Source of the DNA: JBBRHH01 sp963788015
Lineage (GTDB): Bacteria; Planctomycetota; Phycisphaerae; Tepidisphaerales; Tepidisphaeraceae
Length of the DNA: 64,000 bases
Direction: 5' to 3'
Assembly: GCA_963788015.1 (NCBI GenBank)
Contig: CAWBEY010000005.1
Coordinates: forward strand, 558,001 to 622,000
Both the position numbers and the translations under genes were made by a program. Position 1 is the first letter of the stretch; each line of letters begins with the position of its first letter. Under the pieces are notes generated by a model, which did no database searches, was not told the DNA's origin, and saw only the letters and a list, made by a program, of their open reading frames with translations. Below, in pieces: positions 19,123-29,282 of the stretch.

Positions 19123-20139
19123 GTGGCGTATCGCGTGCCAGTGACGGTGCTGATGCCGGTGTACAACGCGCGGCGCTACTTGCTGGCGGCGCTGCGGTCG
19201 ATCCTCAGCCAGGATTTCAAGGATTTTGAGCTGCTGGTCGTAAACGACGGCAGCACGGACGGCTCCGAAGGGCTGCTGACGGTCGTCAACGATCCACGCG
19301 TGCGCATCCTGCACCAGGAACACGGCGGGATTGTGTCGGCCTTGAATCGCGGCCTGGCCGAGGCGCGGGGCGAGCTGATTGCACGCATGGATGCGGACGA
19401 CATTGCCGTGCCGCGGCGGCTTGGCTTGCAGGCACGGTTCATGGACGCCAATCCGGACGTGCATTTGCTCGGCAGCCGCTTCGTGTATATCGATGCCCGC
19501 GGCCGGACGCTTTATAGTCCCAACTGGCCAACCAAGGACGCGGAGATACGACGGACGCTGCCGGTTTTCAATTGTTTCACGCACCCAACCGTAATGTTTC
19601 GCAAGGCAAGCGTGCTGGCACTGGGCGGATATCGCCAGGAGCTGCAGTATCAGGAAGATTACGATTTGTGGCTGCGGCTGATTGAGCAGCGGAGTGCGGC
19701 GCAACTGGAGGATATGCTGCTGTACTACCGGTTGTCGCGGGCGTCGATCAGCTTCGAAAACCGCCACCAGCAAAGCACCGTTTTGGACGGAATGGTGAAA
19801 GAGCTAAGCCGCCAGCGCCGATCAGAAGGAGAGGACTTGATTCAGCGCGGCCTGGGAGTGTCCGCCTTGCGGAGCGAGTTGGAACAACTGGCCACGCCGC
19901 GTGCCAAGCGGCGTCGCTGGGGCCGGCAGATGGTCGGAATGGCGCAGGGATGCCTGAAGGCCGGCCGGCGGATTCAGGCGATTCAGTTTGCAATGGAGGC
20001 AGTATGGAACGATCCTCGAACACCCTGGAACTGGACCGTGTTAGGCCGGAGCTTCGCACCGGCATGGGCACGGACGCCGGCGTTGTATGCGAGGCGCCGA
20101 TGGAAGGTCGGCGCGATGACCGTTCGCGCGGGAGCATAA
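19123..20139 (+). CDS. Glycosyltransferase family 2
   Basis: Inverting GT-A glycosyltransferase of 338 residues. The GTG start at 19123 follows GGGAAGG. PVTVLMPVYNARRYLLAALR, VVNDGSTDG and IARMDADDIAVPRRL give the nucleotide-sugar site and the DxD metal motif. HPTVMFRKASVLALGGYRQE and YQEDYDLWLRL are the usual acceptor-side motifs. The C-terminal 100 residues are Arg-rich and helical. The frame is intact. It lies 30 bases after the Wzt gene and probably builds the exported glycan. The sugar donor is unknown. Confidence 0.9.
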   Translation: MAYRVPVTVLMPVYNARRYLLAALRSILSQDFKDFELLVVNDGSTDGSEGLLTVVNDPRVRILHQEHGGIVSALNRGLAEARGELIARMDADDIAVPRRLGLQARFMDANPDVHLLGSRFVYIDARGRTLYSPNWPTKDAEIRRTLPVFNCFTHPTVMFRKASVLALGGYRQELQYQEDYDLWLRLIEQRSAAQLEDMLLYYRLSRASISFENRHQQSTVLDGMVKELSRQRRSEGEDLIQRGLGVSALRSELEQLATPRAKRRRWGRQMVGMAQGCLKAGRRIQAIQFAMEAVWNDPRTPWNWTVLGRSFAPAWARTPALYARRRWKVGAMTVRAGA

Positions 20140-20195
20140 GATCAAACGATACACACCAGGCGTCGCCTGCGGATTCGTGGAGGCCCGGGAGCCGG

Positions 20196-21057
20196 ATGGG
20201 ATTTGAGATCAATTCAACTTCACCCAGGGTGTCCGTGGGCATCCTGACGCGCAACGGCGGGAAGCTGTTTCACAAGGTAATGGAAGGCCTGATCGGGCAG
20301 CAAACGCCGTGGCCGTTTGAAGTGGTCATCCTGGATTCAGCCAGCAAAGACGGCACCGATACTCACGCGGCCGCGCGGGGCGAAGGTGGTGGCGTATCGG
20401 CCGGCCAAGTTTCGCTTTGGGGCCGCGCGGGACACTTTGTTTGAAAACTGCCGGGGGGATGTGATCGTGACGATCAGCCAGGACGTTGAGCCTGCTGATT
20501 CGCAGTGGCTGGCGAGGCTTGTGGGGCCGGTGTTGGAGGGGCGTGCGGAGGCGGCGATTGGGGAGCAGGCAGCGCCGCCGGCGGGGTACGCATTTTACTG
20601 GGATTATCACGCTTCGTGGATGCGCTCGATTCCGGTGGCGTTTGATCAGCGGCACGGACGCATCGCGATCAGCTGCGCAAATCTGGCCATCCGGCGCGAC
20701 GTATGGGAGAAGCTGCGGTTTGGCGATTGCGAAACGATCGAGGACCGGGTGATGCAGGTGAAGCTTTACGAGGCCGGGTATCGGATGGTGCAGGTGAAGG
20801 AGGCGCTCAGCTATCACGGGCACAGCTATTCCTGGAAAGAATTGAGCGGGCGCCTGGGGAGCTTCGCCAGTGGTTTTGCCCGATTGGGCTGGCCGTATAA
20901 CTTTGGGCGGCTGGTGCGGGACCTCATGCAGCCCAGCCGGTATGTGATGACCGCTGACGCGTTCATCCGGCGCAAACTCGTCAGCTGGATGGAGTTGGTC
21001 TATCCAGTGGCGATGTGCTTTATACAATACAAAGGAAGTCGCAAAGGGCAGAGTTGA
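20196..21057 (+). CDS. Glycosyltransferase family 2 (rhamnosyltransferase-like)
   Basis: About 287 residues after repair of a frame shift near 20365. ATG 20196 leads to PRVSVGILTRNGGKLFHKVM and PFEVVILDSASKDGT. The second frame contains FRFGAARDTLFENCRGDVIV and TISQDVEPADSQWLARLVGP, in which QDVEPAD replaces the common DxD motif as in rhamnosyltransferases. ANLAIRRDVWEKLRFGDCE and LSYHGHSYSWKE follow. It sits in the surface-glycan cluster. The acceptor and donor are not known. Confidence 0.88.
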
Positions 21058-21112
21058 GCGTGGTCACTTGTCAAAGTTGGTGTTGCGTCTGACGGGTGAC
21101 AAAAGGCATGGC

Positions 21113-22400
21113 ATGAAGATTGGATATCTGGTTGCCGGTTTTCCGGTGCTGAGCGAGACGTTTGTCGTCAATGACATGCGCAGGCCTGGAAGCCCTTGGC
21201 CATGAAGTGGTCGCCATTGCGCTGGGCGGGCCCGATCCGGCCACGGCGGGGAACGCCAACTACACGATCAAGGGAAACACCATTCGCGTTCGGGGGCTGA
21301 ACCCGCCGGTATGGCGCAAGGTGCAGAAGCTTTATTCGCGGCAGCGCTTGAAGCGCAAGTACGGGGAGAATTTCCAGAGCATCTACAATCGCCGGCCGGC
21401 CGACATGCCCGAGGAATTGTGGATCGACCGGCTGACGTGGGACGCGGCCATTGATCAGATCGACCATGAGCAGCTTGACTTCCTCTACGTTCACTTTGCG
21501 ATGCGGCAGTTGCTGCTGGGCTATCACGCCTCGCGTTTGCTGGCGCTGCCCCTGGGGGTGACGCTGGCGGCCCATGACATCTTCGTCAACCCGCTCAAGC
21601 ACCTCTTCCCGCAGCTTCTTGGGCAGTGTGATTTTCTGGTCACGGTCAGCGGCTACAACCGGGAGGAGATTCTTCGGCTGGCGCCCAATGTCGACCCGGC
21701 GAAGTTGCACGTCGTGGCCAACGGGATTGATGTTGAACATTTCTCGCCGCATTTTCATGATCCCCACAAGCCGTTTCGGTTTGCCGGCACGGGGCGTCTG
21801 GTCGAGATCAAAGGGTTTCACGTGCTGGTGGAGGCCGCCGGAAAGCTCGCGACAAAGCGGCGTGATTTTGTGGTGCAGATCGTTGGCGAGGGGCCGCTGC
21901 GCGAGTCGCTGGAGAAGCGGATTGCGGAGTTGAACATCGGCGATGTGTTTCAACTGCTGGGAAAGAAAGATGCATCATTTTTGCAGGAATGGCTGCCGGA
22001 ACAGGATTGCTCGATCCTCCCCTGCGTGATCGCGAAGGATGGCAACCGGGACGGAATGCCCATGTCGCTGCGCGAAGGGATGGCGTGCGGGCTCCCGGCG
22101 CTTTCAACGAACATTCTGGGCTTGCACGAAGCGGTTTCGCCGGGGACGGGCTTGCTCGTGAACGCGGATGATCCAGATGCGCTGGCGGCGGGAATGGAGC
22201 AGTTGATGGACCTGCCGGTGGAAGATTATCGCGCGATGGCCAGGGCAGCGCGGCAGAAAGCCGAGCAGGAGTTTTCGCTGATGCACGAGGTGTCGCAAAT
22301 CGCCGGCTGGATGCACGAGGCGCTGGAGCGGCGGCGGGAGGTTCGTCGTGAGGCCGCTGAAGCAGAGGCGGCCGAGGTAGGGGCGGGGGACGAGGAGTAA
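21113..22400 (+). CDS. Glycosyltransferase family 4/1 (GT-B)
   Basis: Retaining GT-B enzyme of about 429 residues. ATG 21113 gives MKIGYLVAGFPVLSETFVVN, then the frame shifts near 21182 to GLEALGHEVVAIALGG. The N-domain contains VHFAMRQLLLGYHASRL and LAAHDIFVNPLKHLFPQLL. The C-domain has FAGTGRLVEIKGFHVLVEAA and the donor-site motif PMSLREGMACGLPALSTNIL. The start sequence is typical of exopolysaccharide transferases such as colanic acid WcaL. An acidic low-complexity tail (EAAEAEAAEVGAGDEE) ends the protein. Confidence 0.9.
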
Positions 22401-22438
22401 GCCCAGCGGAGGCGGTGGGTTAATTTTGTTCGAGATTC

Positions 22439-23405
22439 ATGCGTCCACTCATTTCCGCCATCATCCCTACGTATAACCGGGCCGGCCTGCTGGTTCGGGC
22501 CCTTGCGAGCGTTGCGGCACAGGATTATCGGCCAATTGAAGCGGTGGTGGTGGACGACGGCAGCACCGATGGAACGGCCGCGATGATCGAACAGCAGCGA
22601 GTATTGCTGGCGGATCAGGGCGTCGCGCTTCATTATCTTCAGCAGTCCAACGGCGGCGCTCCCAAGGCGCAATACCGCCATGTCAAAGGCGAGCGGCGAG
22701 TTCTTTGCATTTGTCGATAGCGACGATCTCTGGCGGCCAACGTTTCTTTCCACGCTGCATCGTCTGCTCGAAGCGCAGCCCTCGGCGGCGCTGGGGTTTT
22801 GTCAGATCGTCGTGATTGATTTAGACGACAAAATCCTGAAAACGCGTGACACCGGATTGCCGCCCGAACCGCGCGAGGGCGTGCTTCACAACCCCTTTGA
22901 AAAGATCCTCCGGCACATGCCGTTTCAAACCAGCGGCGTGATGCTTCGGCGGTCGGTGATTCAGGAGATCGGGGGGTTTGATCTTACTCTGCCGGTGGGG
23001 GAGGACTGGGATTTGTGGTATCGCATCGCCCGAAAATATGACTTTGTCTACACGCTCGAAGAACTGGCGTGCAACCGGGTACACAATCACAATTTGCCCA
23101 AGTCAGACTCAACGGCGCTGGCGTGCAATGTGCGGCTGAATCTGCGGCACCTGCCGTATGTGGACGATTCAGGCAGCCGTCAGCTTTTGCAGGCCCGGGT
23201 CAGCCGGCAGATCCTGTTGTTGCAGGAACAACTGATGCGGGAGGGGGCGGCGGCCAATGGTTATGCGCCGCTGCTGACTCATGCGCTCGCCCCACAGTCC
23301 ATGCGATATCGCGTTGGGTCGTTGATGCGCCACATGCCGAAATTTGTCGGCAAAGCGTTTGCGGGAATGATCCGCAGGATTGGCGAGCAATCGCGCTCTA
23401 CTTGA
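22439..23405 (+). CDS. Glycosyltransferase family 2
   Basis: About 321 residues with one frame shift near 22675. The first part reads MRPLISAIIPTYNRAGLLVR and VVVDDGSTDGTAAMIEQQ; the second continues SKASGEFFAFVDSDDLWRPT with the DxD-type motif. MPFQTSGVMLRRSVIQEIGG and LPVGEDWDLWYRIARKYDF complete the GT-A fold. It is 38 bases after the GT-B gene and likely adds one sugar in the same pathway. Confidence 0.88.
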
Positions 23406-23407
23406 AT

Positions 23408-24773
23408 TTGTCCCGGGAAATTCGCTTGCCACGCTCGCTCCTATTTTTGTCCTATCTCTTTCCACCGCGCGGAGGCGCGGGGGTGCAGCGGCCATTAAAG
23501 TTCTGCAAATATCTGCCGCAGTTTGGATGGCGGCCACTGGTCGTCGCCAACGGCGGGACCGCGGCCGATTTAGTGACACCCATGCAGGACCCGACGCTGC
23601 TGAAGGATCTCCCCGAAGGCAGCATCGTGCGCTATACATCGCTGACCGATGGCGAGAGGCATCGATTCGAGCGGCATCAATCGCGCTGGCGTCAAAAACT
23701 CGCGGTGACGGACCCGATGGGCTGGTGGGTTGAGCCGGCGGTGCGGGCGGCCATGGATCTGTATCGGGAGCATCACCCGGCGGCAATCGTTGTCACAATG
23801 TCCCCATTCAGCTCGGCCGAGGCGGGCATACACCTGAAGCATCTCACGCGGCTTCCGCTGGTGCTTGATCTGCGCGACCCCTGGGCGATGGATGAAACAA
23901 AAATCTATCCAACGCGCTGGCACGCGTGGCGCGACTGGGCCGCCATGCAGCGCGCGATGTCGGCGGCCGACCTGGTGATCATGAACACGCCGGAGGCAAA
24001 GTCGGCCGCGGAGTCGTCGTTTCGTTTCCGGGCCGGAACGAAAGTCATCTCGCTGACCAATGGATTTGACGCAGAAGACTTCGGCAAGGGAAGTGTTGCC
24101 CCGGCGGCCTTAGATGTTTTGCGGATTGTTCACACAGGCATGTTTCATTCAGAGATCGCACGGCTGTGGGACGATCTTTACGCGGGCAAGGGGATAGTGA
24201 ACAAGCTGAAGTACCCCCGCCGGCCAATCAATTTATGGACGCGGACGCCCAGGTATCTGCTGGAGGCGATGGAGAAAGCGGTAGCCTCGGGGGCAGTGCC
24301 GGAAGGAAAGCTGGAACTTGCACTGGTGGGGGAGGTCACGCCGGGCGATCGGGCCATGGTGGAATCGTCACCGGCCGGCCGGATGGCGAAGCTGCTAGGC
24401 TATCGCACCCACGCGGAGTCGGTGGGATGGCTTGAGTCGGGCGACTTGTTGTTTCTGCCCAACCACACGCCACTGGATGGAGGCCCAGCCCTGATCGTGC
24501 CCGGCAAAACGTATGAATATCTGGGAAGCGGCCGGCCGATTCTGGCGATGGGGCCGGCGGGCGACATGAAGGAATTCGTTTTATCAGCTAAGGCCGGATG
24601 GGCGGTGGGGGGGGAAGACGTGGAGGGCGCGGCGCGGGTGTTGGGCGAAGCTTACACCGCCAAAATCGGCGGGCGGGCGGCCGATTCAACCCGATGCCAC
24701 GGTGGTCGCCGAGTTTGAGCGAAAGTCGCTGAGCCGGCAACTGGCCACGCACTTGGATGAACTTGTCTCGTAA
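23408..24773 (+). CDS. Glycosyltransferase, GT-B (family 4-like)
   Basis: The reading frame has no ATG near its start; TTG 23408 or TTG 23426 is assumed, right after the previous stop. The protein begins LPRSLLFLSYLFPPRGGAGV with QRPLKFCKYLPQFGWRPLVV, the standard N-domain of this group. The C-domain shows LVIMNTPEAKSAAES, VISLTNGFDAEDF, LLFLPNHTPLDGGPA and KTYEYLGSGRPILAM. A frame shift near 24680 changes the tail to DATVVAEFERKSLSRQLATH, ending at TAA 24773. About 455 residues. It closes the glycosyltransferase cluster. Confidence 0.87.
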
Positions 24774-24877
24774 ACGGATTTTGGCCGGCCGACGTGGCGA
24801 AGTCCCTTCCAACTGCTATCATCCCGCTCGCTCTTCGCACCTTTCCGATTCCGCAAACAACTTACAGGTTTTGACGT

Positions 24878-27233
24878 ATGCATCGCATGAGCAGGTTGAT
24901 CCTCGTTGGCGTTTCGCTAGTGGCCGCTATCGGTCTTATTTGCTTCGTAAGCATGCCCGGCCGATCGCTGGCTGAGGTTGGAAGCGCCTGCGCCGACACC
25001 CGCCGGCTGGCGGCCGGGGGATGCGAAGTCCGGCAAGCCGTTCGGCATCGAGAAACGGATCCCGTTTACCACGTCCAAGGTGAGCGGATCACCCGATCCC
25101 GCTGATCCGTATACGACCGAGCGCCGTTTCCCCATCTTCGTTTCGAGCGCTCGCTCGATCTAGAAATGGGACCCGACGGCAAGCGGTGGTTTGTGGTGGA
25201 GCAATCCGGGGTGGTTTATTCATTCCCCATCGATGAAAGCATTGAGCGCGGCGAGCAGTTCCTGGATATTCGTCCCAAGGACGATCGCTTTCGCCCATGG
25301 AACGAGCACCGCGACATCTGGAGCCTGACGTTCCATCCCAAGTTCAGCGAGAACGGCTACGTCTACGTCTGCTATCGCGACCCCAAGCCCCAGCCGGGGC
25401 GATGCCGTATTTCACGGTTCACGATGGACACCAAAGCGGACGGCAACGCGCCAACGTGTGACGCTGAATCCGAGATGGTGATCTTCGACTGGATCAGCCC
25501 CATCGACCATCACGGCGGTTGTCTGAAGTTCGGCAAGGACGGCTATCTATACTGCTCAGCCGGCGATGGCGGTCCTATCGCCGATTTCTTTGAGACCGGC
25601 CAGGACATCAGCGACATCAACGCGTCGATCATCCGCATCGACGTAGATCATCCCGACAAAGCGCGCCCGTATTCAGTGCCGAAGGACAATCCGTTCGTCA
25701 GCACCGCCGGCGCCCGGCCAGAGGTTTATGCCTATGGGCTGCGCAACGTGTGGAAGATGAGCATCGATCGTGGAACCGGAGATTTGTGGGCGGCCGACGT
25801 TGGACAGGATTTGTGGGAGAGCATTTACCGCGTGGAGTCCGGCGGCAATTACGGCTGGTCGGTGAATGAGGGGTCGCATCCGTTTCACACGGAGGCCAAA
25901 CACGGGCCGACGCCGATTCTGCCGCCTGTTTTTGAGCATGGCCACGCCGAGTCGCGATCGGTGACGGGCGGGTATGTCTATCGCGGCACGAAATATCCCG
26001 ATTTGGCCGGCGCGTATGTTTACGGCGACTATGAGACGGGAAAGATCTGGGCCTTGCGCTATGATGCCCAGGCGAAGAAGGTGACGTGGCATCGTCAGCT
26101 CGCCGACACGGCATTGCACATCGTCTGCTTCGCGGAAGATGCGGCCGGTGAGCTTTATCTGCTGGACTACACGGGAACCGTCAACCGTTTGATTCCTGCG
26201 CCCCCGCCGATGCTTCCCAACCAGCGGCCGAATTTCCGCGGCTTTTGAGCAAGACGGGGCTGTTTACCTCGACGAAGGACCTCGTGCCCGCGCCGGGGCT
26301 GATTCCATACAACGTGAACTCGCCCCTCTGGTCGGACGGAGCTTTAAAGGAGAGATACCTGGCCCTGCCGGGGGATTCAAAGATTGATTATGACCCGACA
26401 GAGGGTTGGGTGCTCCCCAAGGGGGCGGTGGCGGTCAAGACCTTTTCGCTCGAGATGGAGAAGGGCAAACCGGCAACGGCACGCCGACTGGAGACGCGCC
26501 TGCTCCAAAACGAGCATGGCCAATGGCGCGGATACACATACCTATGGAATGACGACCAGACGGATGCGGTCCTGCTGGAACAGCCCGGGCTGGACAAAAC
26601 ATACACAGTGAAAGATGCCGATGCACCGGGCGGCCAGCGCCAGCAGACGTGGCATTATCCCAGCCGTGCCGAATGTGTTTTATGTCATACGATGCCTGCC
26701 CATTTCACGCTCGGCTTCAACACGGGCCAGATGAACCGGGACTTCAATTACAACGGGGTGAGTGATAACCAGCTTCGCACACTGGAGCACCTTGGCGTTT
26801 TTTCCAAGCCGCTGGAGGATTACTACAAGCCCGATGCGAGTTCACCCAAGCCGACGAAGGAGAAGGAGGTGGCAGTGCTGCGCCTCCCGATCCGCGCGAC
26901 AGCACCGCCACGCTCGACGCTCGCGCCCGCTCTTACCTGCAGGCCAACTGCGCTCACTGCCATATGCGCTGGGGCGGGGGCAACTCCACCTTTGAGTTGA
27001 AGTTCCCGCTCTCCCTCGATGAAACGCACGCCCTAAACACCCCGCCAATGCACGGAGACTTTGGGATCAAGAACGCAGTGGTGATCGCCCCCGGCGAGCC
27101 GGATCGTTCACTTCTCCTGTACCGCATGGCCAAGCTTGGCCAGGGACGGATGCCGCACGTGGGGTCGCTGGTGGTGGATCAGGAGGCCGTTGAGTTAATT
27201 CGCAAATGGATTGGCGAGCTGCACAAGAATTAG
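24878..27233 (+). CDS. Exported PQQ-dependent sugar dehydrogenase fused to a diheme c-type cytochrome domain
   Basis: About 785 residues once shifts near 25010, 25131, 26235 and 26900 are repaired. The N-terminal signal is RLILVGVSLVAAIGLICFVS. The middle is a glucose/sorbosone dehydrogenase propeller: DIWSLTFHPKFSENGYVYVC, HHGGCLKFGKDGYLYCSAGD and RPEVYAYGLRNVWKMSIDR. The C-terminal part starts RLLSKTGLFTSTKDLVPAPG and carries two CxxCH heme sites, ECVLCHTMPAH and NCAHCHMRWGGG, as in SO2930-type diheme cytochromes. Sugar oxidation and electron exit are thus in one periplasmic chain. It ends 4 bases from the convergent Uma2 gene. The substrate is unknown. Confidence 0.88.
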
Positions 27234-27237
27234 TGCA

Positions 27238-27834
27238 TCAACTCTCGGCAGCGGCCGGCCACTCCACCCCCGCATATATTTCTGCCATGGGCAATTCAAC
27301 TTCGATCGACCGAAGCTTGACGCTCGCCTCCAATCCCGACACCGGCGTAAACAGCCACGTTCCGTCCCCCTGTCGATAGAACGTCTCCACCCGCGGCGAC
27401 ACCTGCGACACCAGCACATACTCCCGGAACGATTCGATCTCGCGGTAATTGTCAAACTTCTCGCCCCTGTCGAAACCTTCCGTCGAGGGCGACAGGACTT
27501 CGACGATCAGCCTGGGATTGATAAATGTCTTCCCCGAAGCATCGTTCGGGTCGGCAACGCGTGGGCCGCAAATGACCGTGACATCAGGGTAGGTGTATAG
27601 AACCGTTCGTGGCACGCGAACGCGGAGGTTGCTGTCGTAAGCCCGGCATTGACTACCGCGAAGCCGGTTCCACAAATTGCCGCCAACGTTCATCACGATC
27701 AAACTATGATCCCCAGTCCCGCCCGCCATGAGCAAGACCTCCCCGTTACGATACTCGTGCTTGTCCAGCGAATTTTCCTCACGCTGAAGGTACTCCCCCA
27801 CTGAATATCGTTGCTGGCTGGCCAATGAACTCAT
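27238..27834 (-). CDS. Uma2 family (DUF820) putative restriction-endonuclease-fold protein
   Basis: A 198-residue intact frame. The Uma2 pattern is clear: YSVGEYLQREENSLDKHEYR, NGEVLLMAGGTGDHSLIVMN and VLYTYPDVTVICGP. The PD-(D/E)xK core is Asp in YPDVTV with LIVEVLSPSTEGFDRGEKFD. ESFREYVLVSQVSPRVETF follows. The family has a nuclease fold and is very numerous in cyanobacteria and planctomycetes, but its biological role is unsettled; DNA cleavage by this copy is not shown. It is convergent with the PQQ gene and divergent from the NHL gene. Confidence 0.92.
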   Translation of the reverse strand: MSSLASQQRYSVGEYLQREENSLDKHEYRNGEVLLMAGGTGDHSLIVMNVGGNLWNRLRGSQCRAYDSNLRVRVPRTVLYTYPDVTVICGPRVADPNDASGKTFINPRLIVEVLSPSTEGFDRGEKFDNYREIESFREYVLVSQVSPRVETFYRQGDGTWLFTPVSGLEASVKLRSIEVELPMAEIYAGVEWPAAAES

Positions 27835-27898
27835 TGCTGTATTCTACACAATCGCAAATACCTTGCCCATTGTTGCGTGACTCGTCATCATTCTACCC

Positions 27899-28972
27899 AT
27901 GCGCATAAACCTCTGCCTACTCATCTTCATCTACGTCGTCCCGAACCTCTGTGCCGACGCGCGGCTGGTTCTTGTGGCTGGCGGCGGCAGCGCCACTACT
28001 GAAAATTGCCCCGCGACGGAAGCTAAATTGGCCGCGCCGTTTGCTATCCAATTCAACCCCGCGGGCGATCTCTTTTTCGCCGAGTACGCCGGCCATCGCA
28101 TCCGCAAGATTGATTCCAAAGGGATGCTCACCACCGTCGCCGGCACCGGTGACAAAGGCTTCGCTGTTGAAATTGGCCCTGCTATCAAGGCGCAGTTCAA
28201 CGCGCCGCACAGCCTCTCCATCGCCTCTAATGGCGACCTCTACGTCAGTGACACCTACAACAACCGCATTCGAAAAATCGACGCAAAATCAGGCGGCATC
28301 TCGACATTTGCGGGCAGCGGAGACAAAGGATTCGCCGGTGACGGCGGCCAGGCCGGAAAAGCCGTCTTCGGCAATCTTTATTGCACGGCCTTCGATCCAA
28401 AGTTCGAGCACCTCTATGTGGTCGATCTGGACAACCGGCGCGTGCGAGTCATCGACATGCAGACCAGCATCGTCAGCACGGTCGCGGGCAATGGCCAGAA
28501 AGGAGTCCCGGCCGATGGGGCCGAAGCGCGTACATCGCCGCTTCTTGATCCGCGGGCGGTGGCCGCCGACGCCGCTGGCAACATTTACATCCTCGAACGC
28601 TCAGGCCACGCGCTGCGCGTGGTCGACGCCGCAGGGAAAATCCGCACCGTTGCCGGCACAGGGAAGGCCGGGCCCGCCGAGGGTGAGACCGATGCGCCCA
28701 AAGCAACGCTCAACGGGCCCAAACACATCGCGGTTGACGCCGACAACAACGTGCTGATCGCGGATTCTGACAACAACATGATTCGCAAGTACATCGTGAA
28801 GCAAAACAAGATCGTGCCGGTCGCGGGCACTGGCGTGAAGGGTGTGGAAGGACTGGATGGATCGCCGCTCAAGGCGCAGTTGAACAAGCCGCACTGGGTA
28901 TGGCCGGGGGATGGCGGGACGATCTACATCGCCGATAGCGAGAACAATCGGATCCTGAAAATTGAGCCATAG
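27899..28972 (+). CDS. Exported NHL-repeat beta-propeller protein
   Basis: A signal peptide, MRINLCLLIFIYVVPNLCAD, starts this 357-residue intact frame. At least six NHL repeats follow, each with a loop like GDLYVSDTYNNRIRKID or NVLIADSDNNMIRKY and a partner strand VAGTGDKGFA. The fold is a beta-propeller used for binding proteins or glycans. No enzyme motif is visible. Similar proteins are common among secreted planctomycete proteins. Its binding partner is unknown. Confidence 0.88.
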   Translation: MRINLCLLIFIYVVPNLCADARLVLVAGGGSATTENCPATEAKLAAPFAIQFNPAGDLFFAEYAGHRIRKIDSKGMLTTVAGTGDKGFAVEIGPAIKAQFNAPHSLSIASNGDLYVSDTYNNRIRKIDAKSGGISTFAGSGDKGFAGDGGQAGKAVFGNLYCTAFDPKFEHLYVVDLDNRRVRVIDMQTSIVSTVAGNGQKGVPADGAEARTSPLLDPRAVAADAAGNIYILERSGHALRVVDAAGKIRTVAGTGKAGPAEGETDAPKATLNGPKHIAVDADNNVLIADSDNNMIRKYIVKQNKIVPVAGTGVKGVEGLDGSPLKAQLNKPHWVWPGDGGTIYIADSENNRILKIEP

Positions 28973-29035
28973 CGGTTAAGTGGCGAACGCGCCAGGCCGA
29001 TGAGGCGCGGGGTGGCCGCGCGCCTGGAGGACTGC

Positions 29036-29242
29036 TTGGACACCAACTCGTTATTCGCGTCGTTTTTCTTCGGGATGATCGGGCTGGGGATGTTCCGGTA
29101 CGGAAAAAAAGAGAGCCGGGGAGTGCCGCTGGGAGTGGGGGTGGCCCTGATGGTGGTGCCGTACTTTATTCCCAATGTAGCGGTGATGGCGACCGTCTGC
29201 TGCGGGCTGATGGCGCTGCCGCTTCTAGTGAAGGGCGGGTAA
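29036..29242 (+). CDS. Small two-helix membrane protein
   Basis: About 68 residues from TTG 29036, which is preceded by GGAGG at 29026-29030; an in-frame ATG at 29000 would add 12 residues. It contains LFASFFFGMIGLGMFRYGKK, then VPLGVGVALMVVPYFIPNVA and MATVCCGLMALPLLV, so two or three short membrane helices around a basic FRYGKK turn. Similar small proteins are often labelled amino acid transport protein without evidence. I name no function. Confidence 0.65.
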   Translation: MDTNSLFASFFFGMIGLGMFRYGKKESRGVPLGVGVALMVVPYFIPNVAVMATVCCGLMALPLLVKGG

Positions 29243-29282
29243 TCCGGATCGCAGAAGTTGCCAGCGCAAGTGGATGTTTTTC

